Shown in pieces: positions 53,334 through 64,000 of a DNA stretch of 64,000 nt. How positions within the stretch are numbered: position 1 is the stretch's first letter; each line of letters starts with the position of its first letter. Below the pieces are notes generated by a model, which saw nothing but the letters and a program-made list of their open reading frames with translations, was not told the origin of the DNA and did no database searches. The DNA comes from Myrica gale. Taxonomy: Eukaryota; Streptophyta; Magnoliopsida; Fagales; Myricaceae. The stretch spans positions 18,798,374 through 18,862,373 of the forward strand of contig OZ005607.1 of NCBI GenBank assembly GCA_963930655.1, written 5' to 3'. The position numbers and the translations under genes are program-made.

Positions 53334-55800
53334 GTTAGGATTAAGCTGCTCATGTTTATTTATTTTATTAAAATTAGAAAACAACGAAAGAAAATTAGAA
53401 AATTGGGTGTCGTGGGCGGTGCTGGGAAGCGTCTTAATTTCTTCTTTTACTTTTGTTCGCTTTTAAGGTTTTTATTTTTATTTTATTTTGTAAAATTTGG
53501 TTTCTTTTTGTTTCATGTTTTTATTATTTCTCAGTTTTTATCTGGCTTTATTTTGATCAAATTTTGAAACTTTTCTTTTGTTTTATTGATGTTCTTTATC
53601 TGTTTCACTTCCTGTTTTTTTTACCTTTGAAATTTTTATTTAATTTTTTTAATTATATATTTTGAATTTATTTTTCTGACGTGAATAATTTGAATAGGTT
53701 GTGCAATTCTATTTGATATGACATGACTTTCGAACAATAGACAAACTGAATGACTTATTTATTAAAATCCCAGGACGACATAGGATCAGTTAGAAACCGC
53801 AAAGACTATTTTTGAATAGGAGATAAAACCTAAAGACTTAAAGTTAGGTAACTTTTTTTATGTATCCCACCAATCTCCTAGTTTAGAGGAGTGCATTAGG
53901 ATTTTCTCTAATTTCCTATTTTGTCTTCCACGTTAAACCATCGAATTCCAACAAAACAATTTGAGAGTATTTCAACTTTCACCATGGTTAGTGTGACATG
54001 GTGACTTTTATCTACAAATGTTTTGCTACCTTGTGTTGCATTAACTGACTCTCATTTAGTTAGTCTTCTCACTCCTATACTCAAACACAAGCAAGTACGG
54101 AAAACTCTCAACCTTTATATTCATAATATTAAGTATACAAAAGAAGGACCACATCTTACAACTCATAGCACGTTATCGTAAATGAACACAAGCTCATTGT
54201 TCACTTGAGTACATGTCTCTCACACTTAAAAAGACTCTCGTTCACTTGTTCTTTAGCCTTTTACAAGTCGTAGGAGTCACTTATAAAGGATTAGGTTCAA
54301 TGTCCCAGTAGGCCACATTTCAAGGCCTCTCTAGTAATCTTGCAGTCGAGCTGTGCGCCCAGGTGGGTGTGCAAGCACTTCGACAGGGCTGCGCGTGCAT
54401 GAGCTGCCCCACGTTGGGCAACGACTAGTAGATTGTGTGAATGCATTGACAGGGCTGTTGATAGGGATCCTGACCTAGGCCCCAAATCAATGTTTATCCC
54501 CTCGCAAGTACGACTTGTGAGTATTCGTGTTTAGCCCACACCTCGTGTGATACTCCAAATGATCATCCCTTTGAGGCATTCAAGAGCACTAAAGCCAGAG
54601 TATTGAACCAAAAGACAATAAAAAATTAAAGATGAGAGGTTAAGGTGGATGAAAAGAGGATACATGGATACTTAGACGTTCGCAAAGAAAACAAGGATTG
54701 AGAGAACCACGCCCGCACCAAGCTCTTTCGCCTCGTAGAAGCACCTTTAGTTGAGGAACATCAACTTAACTAGCCCAAGTCAATGGATATGAGGGACCAC
54801 CACTCACACCCAAGGACCGAAATCTAATTTGAGTGATCACCATCCAAGCTAGCCCAAGTGTTAGGCACCAACCTAAACACCGAACATAAAAGGCACACAA
54901 GCCAAATTCTCATTCCAAGACCAAGTTTGATAATTAGACAAAAGATATGAAAATTAGTGCCATAGGAGGTATTTATACACCTCTTATGGGCTTTGGCAGC
55001 AAGGGCTTTCTCTGTGGGGAGAAGCTCTTTTTGCCATGTGCCTAAATGCACCTAGACCAAAAAGAGGCTAAAGGGGTGATCTTTCCATCCTTGTAGCCCA
55101 AAACTTGTCAAATAGGGAGCCAATCAATCAAGTGTGATTGTCCCCTAATTTAGCACACATGTGGCTGACCATTAGCTTCCATATAGGAAGCCAAAACCCT
55201 AATTTCCACATGGGACATGCCATAGTCAATCAAGGATCTAATTTTCCCAAATAAAGACCAATATTGTTTCCTTAATTAACTCACCCATAAAAGGAAATGT
55301 TTGAGACTAAAAGAAACTAAAAGATATCTCCCTTAATCAGGAGATTTGGGCCATATAGGGATCCCACATGTGGTTTATCATATATGGCCTCTTCTTGCCG
55401 CTTGTGGCCGCTGCTGCCACTCCACCACCTTGTGGGGTGGTGATATCAAATGGCTCATCTCGACCTCCCAGCTCTAATGGAACCATCCTCTCACAAGCTT
55501 TACCCTGTCTGGTGGTCGTGTGTTGGTGCTACCAAACCTCTCCACCATGCCTCTGGAATGTCCTGGAATCAACTCTTCATGCACACTTTCTTGCACCGCC
55601 GTGCCCGGTGGCATGTGATGGTGTCGCCCATGTATACCTTCAACCCTCCCAAGTCTTCGAACACAATTTCCTCATAAGCCCAACCTCTGCAATGCCGAGA
55701 CTTGTGGCCTTGGTTGATGATGGCCATAGGCATTGGCCATACCATATTACTCGTGGGTGTGCCATGTATGGGCCCATCTCCTCCGAGTGGCTTGTCAAGT
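53334..55800. other. Intron or intergenic DNA, repeat-derived
   Basis: T-rich sequence at 53340-53700 consistent with the start of the carboxylesterase intron. From about 54300 on, composition and ORF debris (for example a minus-strand stretch ending near 54297) suggest old retrotransposon sequence, but no LTR ends or domains could be set. Confidence 0.35.
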
Positions 55801-55803
55801 ATG

Positions 55804-56600
55804 CTAGAAGCCTTGATTTTCGGGGGCCTCTAGTGGGAACCTTGTCATTTCCCCTTCCTTGAAAATTACCCTTGCCCCAAGGGTATCTCGCAAACCTCCC
55901 AAGCTAATGACCTTCTTTAGTTTCCTCATAGCTTGCTTTGTAAATAAGCTCCTCTTCGTCTTGCGCTTCATTCTCATTATTTTCAATGCTTGCACTTGGG
56001 AACATCCTGATCGGCCTCCACCACGATCCTCTCCTCCTTGATGGACCAAGCCCTCATTTGAGCCTCACCTAATTTCAGTTTTTTTCTACCCAAGGTTACT
56101 TCGATGTCTAATTTCCCTTCCATTCCTCCATTTGCTATCACGGGCAGAACTTCTAGGAATCCTTCGGTATGAATCAAGATAAGAAACTCCCTTGAATCCT
56201 TTTCCATTGCATCTGTATCCTCATTGGAACCCCCAAAGTTGTCGGCTATCTCCTCCTCATGAACTATCCACATCATAGGCAACCCATTGTTCGTCGACCA
56301 AATTTCCAATTCTTCAATGCACCGCACCAGACTTCACCTTCCCTTGCCCTTATTGATGTCATAACCGTTCATTCATGCATCTTCCCATTGATTTGGAACT
56401 CCATAGTCATGATTCCATAATGAATGAGGACTTTTCAATGCTTCTCAACCAAGCATTGCCCAAGATCACTCCCAAATCATCCATGTTTAGTATATGTAGT
56501 TCTACCACTATCTCCACACATTGGACCTCCATGTTCACTACACGTACTAGCCATTAGCACTTCATCTTAAGTGGTGTTGATTGGATATTTTGGAAGTTAC
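55804..56600 (-). pseudogene. Ty3/gypsy-type protease-like fragment, minus strand
   Basis: Minus-strand reading of about 56530-56430 gives VEIVVELHILNMDDLGVILG then NAWL, similar to the C-terminal part of gypsy aspartic proteases, whose usual form is VILGMDWL. Acidic reading frames continue to 55983 (EEEIADNFGGSNEDTDAMEK). Stops break it. A second copy in the opposite orientation lies at 57418-57578. Confidence 0.45.
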
Positions 56601-57417
56601 CATAGGGTGGCCGGATTTGATATGAAGATTTGCCTCCCCAGTCGGATTGGTGAAGAAGAGTGGGGAGGCAATTGCCTAAAGTGATTGAAGATTTCAGCTG
56701 GTGGAACATGATTCTTAGAATGCATTCCTACAAAGAATGATGTTTCAAGATCTTCGTAAATTGTGTGATATCTTTAAGTAATTTTGGTGATTGATTAGAG
56801 TCTACTTAGAGAGTCCTTGAAGATTAATTGTTGATTTTATGGAGGGAATCCTTGAAAACTATTGAAGGGAATATATGGAAAGAGATCCAATTCTTTCCAT
56901 ATAGGAGATGGGCGGCAAGCATAGGAGGCTTGCTAATTTCGGCTAATTGCAAATCTTTTCCAAGATAGGATTGCTCTAATTGGAGTTAGGTGGGGCCAAA
57001 ATTATGGAGAAGACTTCCATTGATTTTGGAGATTAATTGAGATATTAGAATTTCACTTATACCTTAAGTGTTGTTTCAAGATTTCTCTTGATTGAAATTA
57101 TTATTGGAAGTAATTGCGAGATTGAAGAAGACTTCTTGAAGATGTGGGAAATTAAGGGGAAATTTTTAGAATGCACCTCTAACAAAGATGATTATTTCAA
57201 GATTCCTTTTAATGAAAATTATTTTGGGAAGTAATTTAGAGAAGACTTCATAGAGAAGAAATCCTTTGATTGGCACTTAATTCCATACGTGTTGTGACAA
57301 GGCTTCAAATTGATTAGCTTATTTTTGCAAGTCTATAGAGGTGCTGAAATTTAAAGGCTCTTGGAGGACCAATGGGGATAAAATGAAGTGTCAATGGATA
57401 GTGCGAGATGTTAGGAT

Positions 57418-57578
57418 AGAGGTCCATGAGGTGGAGGTAGTAGTGGACCTATTCGTGCTAGACATGGACAATCTTGGGGTGATCTTAGGCAATGCTTGGT
57501 TGAAAAAGCATTGAAAGTGTTCTTGTTGATTATGAAACTATGACCATGGAGTTTCAAATCAACGAGAAAAATCATACA
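57418..57578 (+). pseudogene. Ty3/gypsy-type protease-like fragment, plus strand
   Basis: Encodes VHEVEVVVDLFVLDMDNLGV followed by ILGNAWL in a broken frame. It aligns with the inverse of 56366-56530 at roughly 70 to 75 percent by eye. In an intact element protease follows gag; here it precedes the gag, so the region is rearranged. Confidence 0.5.
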
Positions 57579-57823
57579 TAGCCAGCAACCACGACAATGA
57601 AGGCAAGAAAAAGAGATGATCCTACTCGACGGACTGAAGAGTTAACACTTTGGTCAAAGGATGGAGAATTGCCATCTATTTGGGAGTCCATTCCTAGAAT
57701 TTGGGAGATTGAGGAGTCTTTATTTGGAGACCTCAATTGGTGAAGCTGATTTGGGAATCATTGAGGAGGTGCTGAATTTTTACAAGGTCTTGGAGGCCTT
57801 TATACACAAGGTGCGGCACGAGC

Positions 57824-59183
57824 ATGGAGAGCAAAAGAGTTGGTGAGTTCATGGGAGAGACATGCCGTGTGAGGATTGAGGAGCTTGATACTCATATTCG
57901 TTGCATGCTTGATCAAGTTGAAGGAGTCACTAACAAAGTGGATTTTGCAAGTCTTCAAATGGAAGAACTTGCAAGGTCTACGAAGGAGACAAGACATGCT
58001 TTGGAGGAGATGAGGACAACCATGGTGCAGCTTGAGAGGAGAAGTGAAGGAAATAACCATATCGAGTCCTTGAGACGTGGAAGGAGAGATAGCCGAGCAT
58101 CACATGCAGCTACATCTAATGGAGAGGAGCGACATCATCAAAGACCACTAACAAGACATGGAGGACGTGTGAAGCGTGATCATGAAGTGGTGGAAATGTG
58201 GCTTCATGGTTCTAGGCTTGAAGATGGAGAGATGAGCGTGGGAAATGTTAGGCGACGCTAAGAAGAAATGAGGAGAGGCCATTATGGAGAGCATGGACGA
58301 ACTAGTGCTGGAGAAGAGCCAAGAAGGAAACCACATCCGCGGCGACAAAGGAGACACCTTGAAGATGAAGACCTTGAAGTTCAAAGACATCATGGTGGCT
58401 ACAACCAAAGGCCCCAAAGGCCGAAGATTGAATTTCCAAGATTCAATGGCGGAGATCCACATGAGTGGCTTGACAAAACAACTCACTATTTCGAGATCTA
58501 TGAGTTCCCGAGATGTGAAAGGGTGGCCACGACAAGCTTTTTCCTTGATGGAAAAGCAGGCACATGGTGGAGATGGTTGAAGGCTCAATACGAGAAGGAT
58601 GGAAGACGACTTGGTTGGACAACTTTTGTTGAAGAATTCTTGCAGAATTTTGGACCATCACCGTGGTCAATCATCATGGTCAATTGTCCAAATTGAAGCA
58701 AGACGGAAAGGTCAAAGCCTACATCGAAGAATTCAAGTAACTACAGACATCGGTGAGAGGATGGTCTGAGGAAGCACTCCTTGGAACATTCATTGGCGGC
58801 CTGAAGCCTTGGATAGCCAAGGAAGTGAAGATGAAGCGACCAACACAATTGCAACACGCCATGAGATTGGTCTAAGTGTTGGAAGAGGCGCACAAGATGG
58901 AGAAGGCCCAGACAAAGCGTGGGTTGCTAGCAAGCCAATGCAAGCAATGAGTTCATGGAAGGGAAAAGACATGAGGTACGAGAATTCCAAGCCGAGAGTT
59001 CAAGAGGTGAGGAAGCTTTCTCATGAGGAGGTAGATGCACACATCAAGAAAGGTTTATGCTTTCAATGTGGAGGCAAATGGGAGAAAGGACACAAGTGTG
59101 GCTCAACCAAGGTGTTCCTTTTGGATTGTGATGGTCCCATGGAAGAATCCAATGAAGATGAAGAAGTGGAGGAAGTCGAGTAA
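57824..59183 (+). pseudogene. Ty3/gypsy gag with zinc knuckle, degenerate
   Basis: Frame 57824-58696 has one in-frame stop (58259-58261). It begins with a coiled-coil-like region (LDQVEGVTNKVDFASLQMEE), an Arg-rich linker, then the Retrotrans_gag domain: FPRFNGGDPHEWLDKTTHYF, SFFLDGKAGTWWRWLKAQYE, WTTFVEEFLQNFG. After stops and a frame change near 58697-58800 the C-terminal part follows (GGLKPWIAKEVKMKRPTQLQ) and the zinc knuckle CFQCGGKWEKGHKC at 59058-59099. That spacing (CX2C, then GHKC) is like chromoviral gypsy gags. No pol is found downstream. Confidence 0.85.
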
Positions 59184-59466
59184 GAAGCTAATTGCGAAGA
59201 GGAGCTTAGCCTTAACATATTGGATGGCGAAGAGGAGCTAATTTTTCTTATTTGCCTCCACATCGAAAGCATAAATCTTTCTTGATGTGTGCATCTACCT
59301 CCTCATAAGAAAGCTTCCTCACCTCTTGAACTCTCGGCTTGGAATTCTCGCTCATCATGTTTTTGTCCTTCCACAGACTCATTGCTTGCATTGACTTGCT
59401 AGTAACCCACGCTTTGTCTTAGGCCTTCTCCATCTTGTGCACCTCTTCCAACACTTCAGCCAATAT
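58864..59466. repeat. Inverted duplication of the gag zinc-knuckle region
   Basis: The segment 58864 to about 59090 recurs in reverse orientation at about 59243-59466 (GTGTTGGAAGAGG, CAAGCCGAGAGTTC, GAGGAGGTAGATGCACACATC) with roughly 90 percent agreement by eye and about 150 bp between the arms. A transcript through it would fold into a long hairpin. Confidence 0.85.
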
Positions 59467-59756
59467 CTTTTTTTTATAAGTAAGAAATTTTATTAAAGAA
59501 AAAAGGAAAAGGAGCAGTACAAAGACTGTACTAACAAAAATTACATCATACAAATGAAAAAACTTAAGAAGTCCTGGAAATCTAGAAAAAGGCTACCCAA
59601 CAACGCATTAGCCCTAAAAAAAGATTAAGCATCAAACCACCCTCTTATGTTTTGAAGCAGTTTCTGGATTGAAGGTTAATTTGTCTAAGTCAGAGGTGAT
59701 TCCTATGTGTTTTGTCAGTAATGTGGTGGAACTGACTTCCATGTTGGGATGTAGGG
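59467..59756 (-). mobile_element. 5'-inverted LINE fragment, cut by an LTR retrotransposon
   Basis: 59467 to about 59637 is the inverse of a LINE 3' end (poly-A, TTCTTACTTATAAAA, GTACAGTCTTTGTACTG and the LFLDFQDF-type ORF2 end). It abuts a + strand internal piece of ORF2 ([26 protein letters not shown]) at 59640-59756, the arrangement expected from a twin-primed insertion. The right side is truncated by the LTR starting at 59757. Confidence 0.75.
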
Positions 59757-62700
59757 TGTCACGCCCCGAACAGCATCCCACAGGGACCGTGACAGCCGCG
59801 AGCAATCCCCCGGATAGCTCCAGCGTTCTTACTTTCATTCTTACGAACTTACGGCGGAAACGTACAGGATCACGAGGGATTCAAGCCAACACATAACATA
59901 ATCAGGGTTCTCATTAAATTTGCATACATAACATACATAACATATTTAACACCCAACAAGTGACGGATCTCATCGATGAAGTCACAATCATCAAAATATG
60001 AATATAATCTTGGGGTAAAGTCATAGTTAGCCCCCTATGTTTGGGCAAAAATCATAGTTAGCCCCATATTTTTGAATCCAACAATTTGATACCCATAACT
60101 TTCACAACCTATCAAACTTAGCCCCCCGTCTAAATCAGGTGTTAAGTCCGACGGAAATTCATGCAAAATGACCGAAATGCCCCTCCAAAGCTAAAATTTA
60201 AAATAAATTAAATTAAAAAAATAAATTTAAGAAATAAATTAAAATAAATATATTATTGAGATAGAGTTTCAATATAGTTTTATTTACAAAATATTAAATT
60301 TTGAAAAAATATCATTTTTTATTTTTAATGAATTTTTTTTTATTTTTTTAGTAATTTTATTTTGGAGGGGCATTTTGGTCATTTTTCATATTTTTCCGTC
60401 TGATTTAACGTCTAATTTAAACGGGGGGCGAAGATTGATAGGTTTTGAAAGTTATGGGTATCAAATTGTTGGATTCAAAAATATGGGGCTAACTATGATT
60501 TTTGCCCAAACATAGGGGGCTAACTATGAGTTTACCCCTATAATCTTTGTCCTTCTAAGTCAGGTAGTCCTCCTGACATTCTTCACCTGAGGCATCTGGA
60601 ATGACACAATTTTAAAAACGTGAGTCAAAAGACTCAGTAAGGGAAAAAACATAAACTTAAAATGAAAAAGAAACTTAATTCGTACTTGCTCAACATGAAA
60701 AAGAAACTTAATTCGTGATGCACATGCATGTCATGGATATCCATATGCTCTTACTTGAAGTTGGCCTCAGGCCCTTGAAAACATTTCATTCTTGCTTGCT
60801 TTTGAAATTGGCCTCTGGCCCTTGAAAATCACTTGTTCATACTTGTGGGCTTATTCGCTCCATTTAACCCCTGCAGTCAGGGTTGTGCGTTCCCATTGGA
60901 ACCATCCCCTATTTACCATGGAGACCTTACATTCGGTCAAGCTAGCACACCTTCTCGCATACGTCCTCCAGTGGCTAGATATGACCCTTGGAGGCCCACA
61001 CCTTCTCAATGTCCTTCAGTGTGGTTTGCACAGCCTCTTGGATTCACCCATCCTTCTCGCATTCGTCCTTCGGTATGGGAGTCCATCTTGATGGTACGGT
61101 ACCGATCAGTGCCCCTTAACTTAACTTATCGTTTCATAATCTTTCCATAAAATCATTGCATAAAAATTCTCTTTAGAAAAATCATGCAATGCTCATGCCA
61201 TGTCATGCTTGCTCAAAACATCATGTTTGTTCATGAATCGATGCAGTGTGTCATTCCAGTTTTCATAAAAAGTGTAAGGTTCACTTACGATCCACTTACG
61301 GTTTCCACTTACTCTTGGTCTCCTTGACAATGTATAAAGACACGTAGATCGCCTACAAGCGATTCAAACATTTCTTAGCACTAAGAAATAAGTACGTAAT
61401 CATATAAGTTAAATATTTGTATTTTTAAATCGGTTATTACCCAAAGATATATTTCTGAAAATATATTATTATTCTCAAAGGTGTTATATAGAAATTCTTA
61501 TTAATCATCTTACTTAGGTTTTCTAATTAGCAAGTTAATTGCACTATAATCAAACCTAAATCTTTCTTTTATTACATACACTTAACTAGGTCTTTAAATT
61601 CATCAATTACTAACCCTAATCATAATTTATCTATAGCTTAAAATTAAATCTCCATGCAACCCGAAATATAAGCTATTTAGTCCATCATAAGTTTCGGCCA
61701 ACCTAGTTAAATCCTCCATCAATACTTAACACCACTTAAGCTTTGCTAATTCTTTAAATCCGAATATTTAAACCTATTATCTATGTTTTTCTCTTACTAA
61801 TCCGACGTGTTTATGATTGAGCTTAAATCTTCTAACTTATTTGGTCATAACCCAAATTTTATTTATCCATCACATATAAACATAAATCTTATTCATAGGG
61901 TTGCTATTAGGGTTCCACTTATTAGGTCATTCGGCCATGTACCATTTTAAGCATTTCTTGTCTAAGTTTTCTTCTCCAATGGTGATCCCATCCTCCATTT
62001 TTTCATATTCACAACCTAGGATCTACCAATCATAACACAACTTCTAGATCTAGCACAATGTCATATTCGGCCAACACAAATTGTTCATAAAAGGATTAGC
62101 TCTTTCGATTTGCATGCAACCTATTATATTTCAAGCCTAGCTCATATGCATGTGTTCACTAAATCTTTATACATGTCATGATCATTCATCAAATTGACAT
62201 TTAACAAAATATATTTAGAGATTCAACACCTATAAGTTTCGGCCAACACCATAAATCATAACCCTTCATGGCAAAACTTGCAATCATGCATACCCTTTAC
62301 ATTTTAAGACCATACTAGCATGCATTATTCTCTAGCTTATCTAGTTCAATCACTTAGTTTATCATCTCATAAGCATGATATCTTATCTTAAGATAATGGC
62401 TCTAGCCTATCTCTACAATAGCCACAATGACTTATTACATAAAAAGTTCCCTAACTTATCATCATGCTTGCTTATCACTATGATAAGCAAGTGTGCTTAT
62501 CATTTTAAACTCTTTTAAACTTTATCATATGCCTAGTAACTTATCATCTAATATTCTAATGATAATTAAACTATTAATTTAGGTCACATAATAATAATAT
62601 ATGCCACCTATTAATGACACACAAAAATATTCAATACTTAAGAGAAATTCATGATTTTATTCCATTTAATTATTTTCGGCCTATATATAAAAATCTTTAA

Positions 62701-63016
62701 TCATAATTAAATTTTTATGGATCATGAAGTATACTAGGCAAATGGAAAATATAAATTCATGAGAGAAACTTACCTTGCAAGTTTCGGCTCTTAGGAGAAT
62801 ATAATTTAAACTTTGCACAAAACTTTTAAAACGACAAGAAAATTATTTAGGAAAAATTTCATGAAATAAAATCTCATATTAATTGTTGTACCTTAACATA
62901 AAGCTTAGGCCATACATTGGCCAAAAATATGGCTCCATAATAAAATAAAAACTAATACATCGAAAATTAAAAGTTAATACATAAGAAATAACATAAGAAA
63001 TAATCGGGGTCTCACA
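59757..63016 (-). mobile_element. 3' LTR of a minus-strand LTR retrotransposon, 3.26 kb
   Basis: Read on the minus strand the LTR starts TGTGAGACCCCGATTATT at 63016 and ends CGGGGCGTGACA at 59757, a TG...CA pair with complementary ends. The minus-strand tract AAGGAGGGGAGAA immediately before it (63017-63030) is a good polypurine tract, which makes this the 3' LTR and places the body to the right, beyond the window. It contains a 527-bp MITE, so the original LTR was about 2.7 kb, unusually long. The partner LTR is outside the window. Confidence 0.75.
60012..60538. mobile_element. MULE-type foldback MITE inside the LTR
   Basis: Arms of more than 110 bp: GGGGTAAAGTCATAGTTAGC, CCCTATGTTTGGGC, GATACCCATAACTTTC recur inverted at the right end with few differences. 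Perfect 9-bp target duplication tataatctt at 60003-60011 and 60539-60547. AT-rich loop, no coding. Arms are so alike that it is probably young. Confidence 0.92.
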
Positions 63017-63055
63017 TTCTCCCCTCCTTATAAAAATTCCGACCCCGGAATTTCT

Positions 63056-63772
63056 TTACCACCAATAATTTTGTCTTGACTGCGAAGGTGCAGGACCATA
63101 GGGGTAGGGACGAACATTCGTGCTTGTCCGACTACTAATCTCCCCCTGATAAATGTGATGTGGGGAATTACTCCCCGTCCAAGATTGTGATCTAGCTCCT
63201 TGGTTTAGTTCATCTAAGTTAGGGTCATGGATTACGTTTTCGGGTGGTCCATGATACCCAAGTCTAGATTCTACTTCTTGTGAGGAAAGGTAGGTCTCAG
63301 ATGCAGCGTCTTGAGCCCTAACTCTTCTACGATGTCTTCTCTCGGAACATCGCCTAGGGGTACACTCATGTCTCGGGTTACGACGTCTAGGTTCTTCCTG
63401 AGGTCGTTCTCTTGTTTCATTAGGCATCGGATTTTGTTCCATAGGTTCCTCTTCCGGATCCTCTTCCGGATCCTCCTCTGGTTCCTCCTCCGGATCCTCT
63501 TCTGGGTCCTCCTCTGGATCCTCCTCAAAATTTTCCGGTAAAATGGTTCTTAAGGGAATGGCATTTATTGGCGACTCCGGCCAATAAATGTTTTCCAGGT
63601 ATCCAGTACAATCTGGGGATAAGGGTTGACCCCACCTGGAAGGTCCAGGTTGGTCTTGGGCCGGGGGCTGGTATGTCCCCGCCATACCTTGTTGCCAATA
63701 GGGTACATGAGTCTGGTACGCTCTCCTTGGGTCTCCTCTATCGGTTTCTTGTGATGAGTGAGTCGGAGCCAC
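63056..63772 (-). CDS. Acidic-repeat ORF next to the 3' LTR, unknown
   Basis: An open frame that ends TGA/TAA-type at 63056, about 40 bp before the 3' LTR. It has no ATG in this frame near 63772, where GTG stands, so the true start is unclear and a frame change from the overlapping minus frame 63909-63565 (MPPSSRPPRSQHLGTPSQRR) is possible. The middle has EEDPEEDPEEEP-type repeats (about 63440-63535 in the DNA), then an Arg-rich stretch (RRRNPRHECTPRRCSERRHR). I recognise no domain. It may be a gag N-terminus or an extra 3' ORF of the LTR element. Confidence 0.45.
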   Translation of the reverse strand: MAPTHSSQETDRGDPRRAYQTHVPYWQQGMAGTYQPPAQDQPGPSRWGQPLSPDCTGYLENIYWPESPINAIPLRTILPENFEEDPEEDPEEDPEEEPEEDPEEDPEEEPMEQNPMPNETRERPQEEPRRRNPRHECTPRRCSERRHRRRVRAQDAASETYLSSQEVESRLGYHGPPENVIHDPNLDELNQGARSQSWTGSNSPHHIYQGEISSRTSTNVRPYPYGPAPSQSRQNYWW

Positions 63773-64000
63773 ATGGCTTCCCGACGGTCTTGTCGAACCT
63801 TGGTTCTATGGTTAACCCTAAACAGGCTGCGATACTCAGGTGCCGTCATCCTTCTCTGAGAAGGTGTGCCCAAATGCTGGGAACGTGGGGGTCGACTACT
63901 CGGTGGCATCTGACATCATAATACAATGGTCAGTCATATGCATATAAAATATCAACATATATCATAAAGAATTAACATTCTTTATGTAAAGGAAATCAAT

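Noticed and set aside
55368..55862. 164-residue + strand ORF
   Set aside because: No domain, no plausible splice context, and it lies in retrotransposon debris with competing minus frames.
63056..63541. Plus-strand ORF of Phe/Leu-rich repeats opposite the acidic ORF
   Set aside because: Antisense of the EEDP repeat; hydrophobic pattern arises from the repeat alone.
53334..64000. Last carboxylesterase exon (FWRL...DHP...HGF)
   Set aside because: No such sequence recognised on the + strand; it is either lost or beyond the window.
1..64000. tRNA, rRNA, CRISPR or miRNA genes
   Set aside because: No cloverleaf with TTCRANNC box, rRNA core or spaced-repeat array was seen; the only primer-site sequences are partial tRNA complements in LTR elements.

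Overview
The window is nuclear DNA of a woody-type core eudicot. Plant gene families with GT-AG introns, chloroplast-style targeting, and very dense LINE, LTR, MULE, hAT and MITE insertions support this; a Fagales-like tree is only a guess. It holds three host genes, all on the + strand, in a sea of transposable elements.

1-39.8 kb is the 3' two thirds of a UBP12/UBP13-type ubiquitin-specific protease (plant USP7). I could place 24 coding exons (9785-39798) that splice in frame to 745 residues plus stop, starting inside the USP catalytic core; earlier exons lie outside the window. The introns are crowded with LINE insertions of one broad L1-like family: two ORF1-only elements (615-2567 minus, 6291-8477 plus), one nearly complete two-ORF LINE with a perfect 15-bp target duplication (13418-19102), several 5'-truncated or 5'-inverted copies, and two insertions so short that almost only the poly-A tail is present (11720-11735, 11832-11912). 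One intron holds a four-layer nest: LINE (32165-36224), inside it a TRIM miniature LTR element (35271-36062), inside its 5' LTR another LINE fragment (35326-35652). Another intron holds a Tourist-like MITE split by a hAT-like element (22621-24118).

39.8-45.6 kb: the UBP 3' UTR, a CCGG-rich hAT-like element with 8-bp target duplication (40594-41027), a MULE-type MITE, then a complete four-exon gene (41929-45572) for a 157-residue probable chloroplast membrane protein with a DnaJ-type zinc finger.

45.6-53.4 kb: intergenic DNA with foldback MITEs, then a CXE15-like carboxylesterase (from 49667) whose coding sequence is split by a 2,956-bp Mutator-like element (50114-53069) with 10-bp target duplication. 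Both halves are still open and join in frame once the element and one duplication copy are disregarded, so the knockout looks recent. The last exon with the rest of the catalytic triad was not found.

53.4-64 kb is retrotransposon wreckage: a Ty3/gypsy-related gag with two inverted duplications (protease-like and zinc-knuckle regions), a 5'-inverted LINE piece, and a minus-strand LTR retrotransposon with a very long 3' LTR (59757-63016), itself carrying a 527-bp foldback MITE, followed by an acidic-repeat ORF that runs toward the window edge.

The least ordinary signals are the ORF1-only LINE family (a plant analogue of mammalian half-L1), the minimal LINE insertions, and the MULE-split carboxylesterase.
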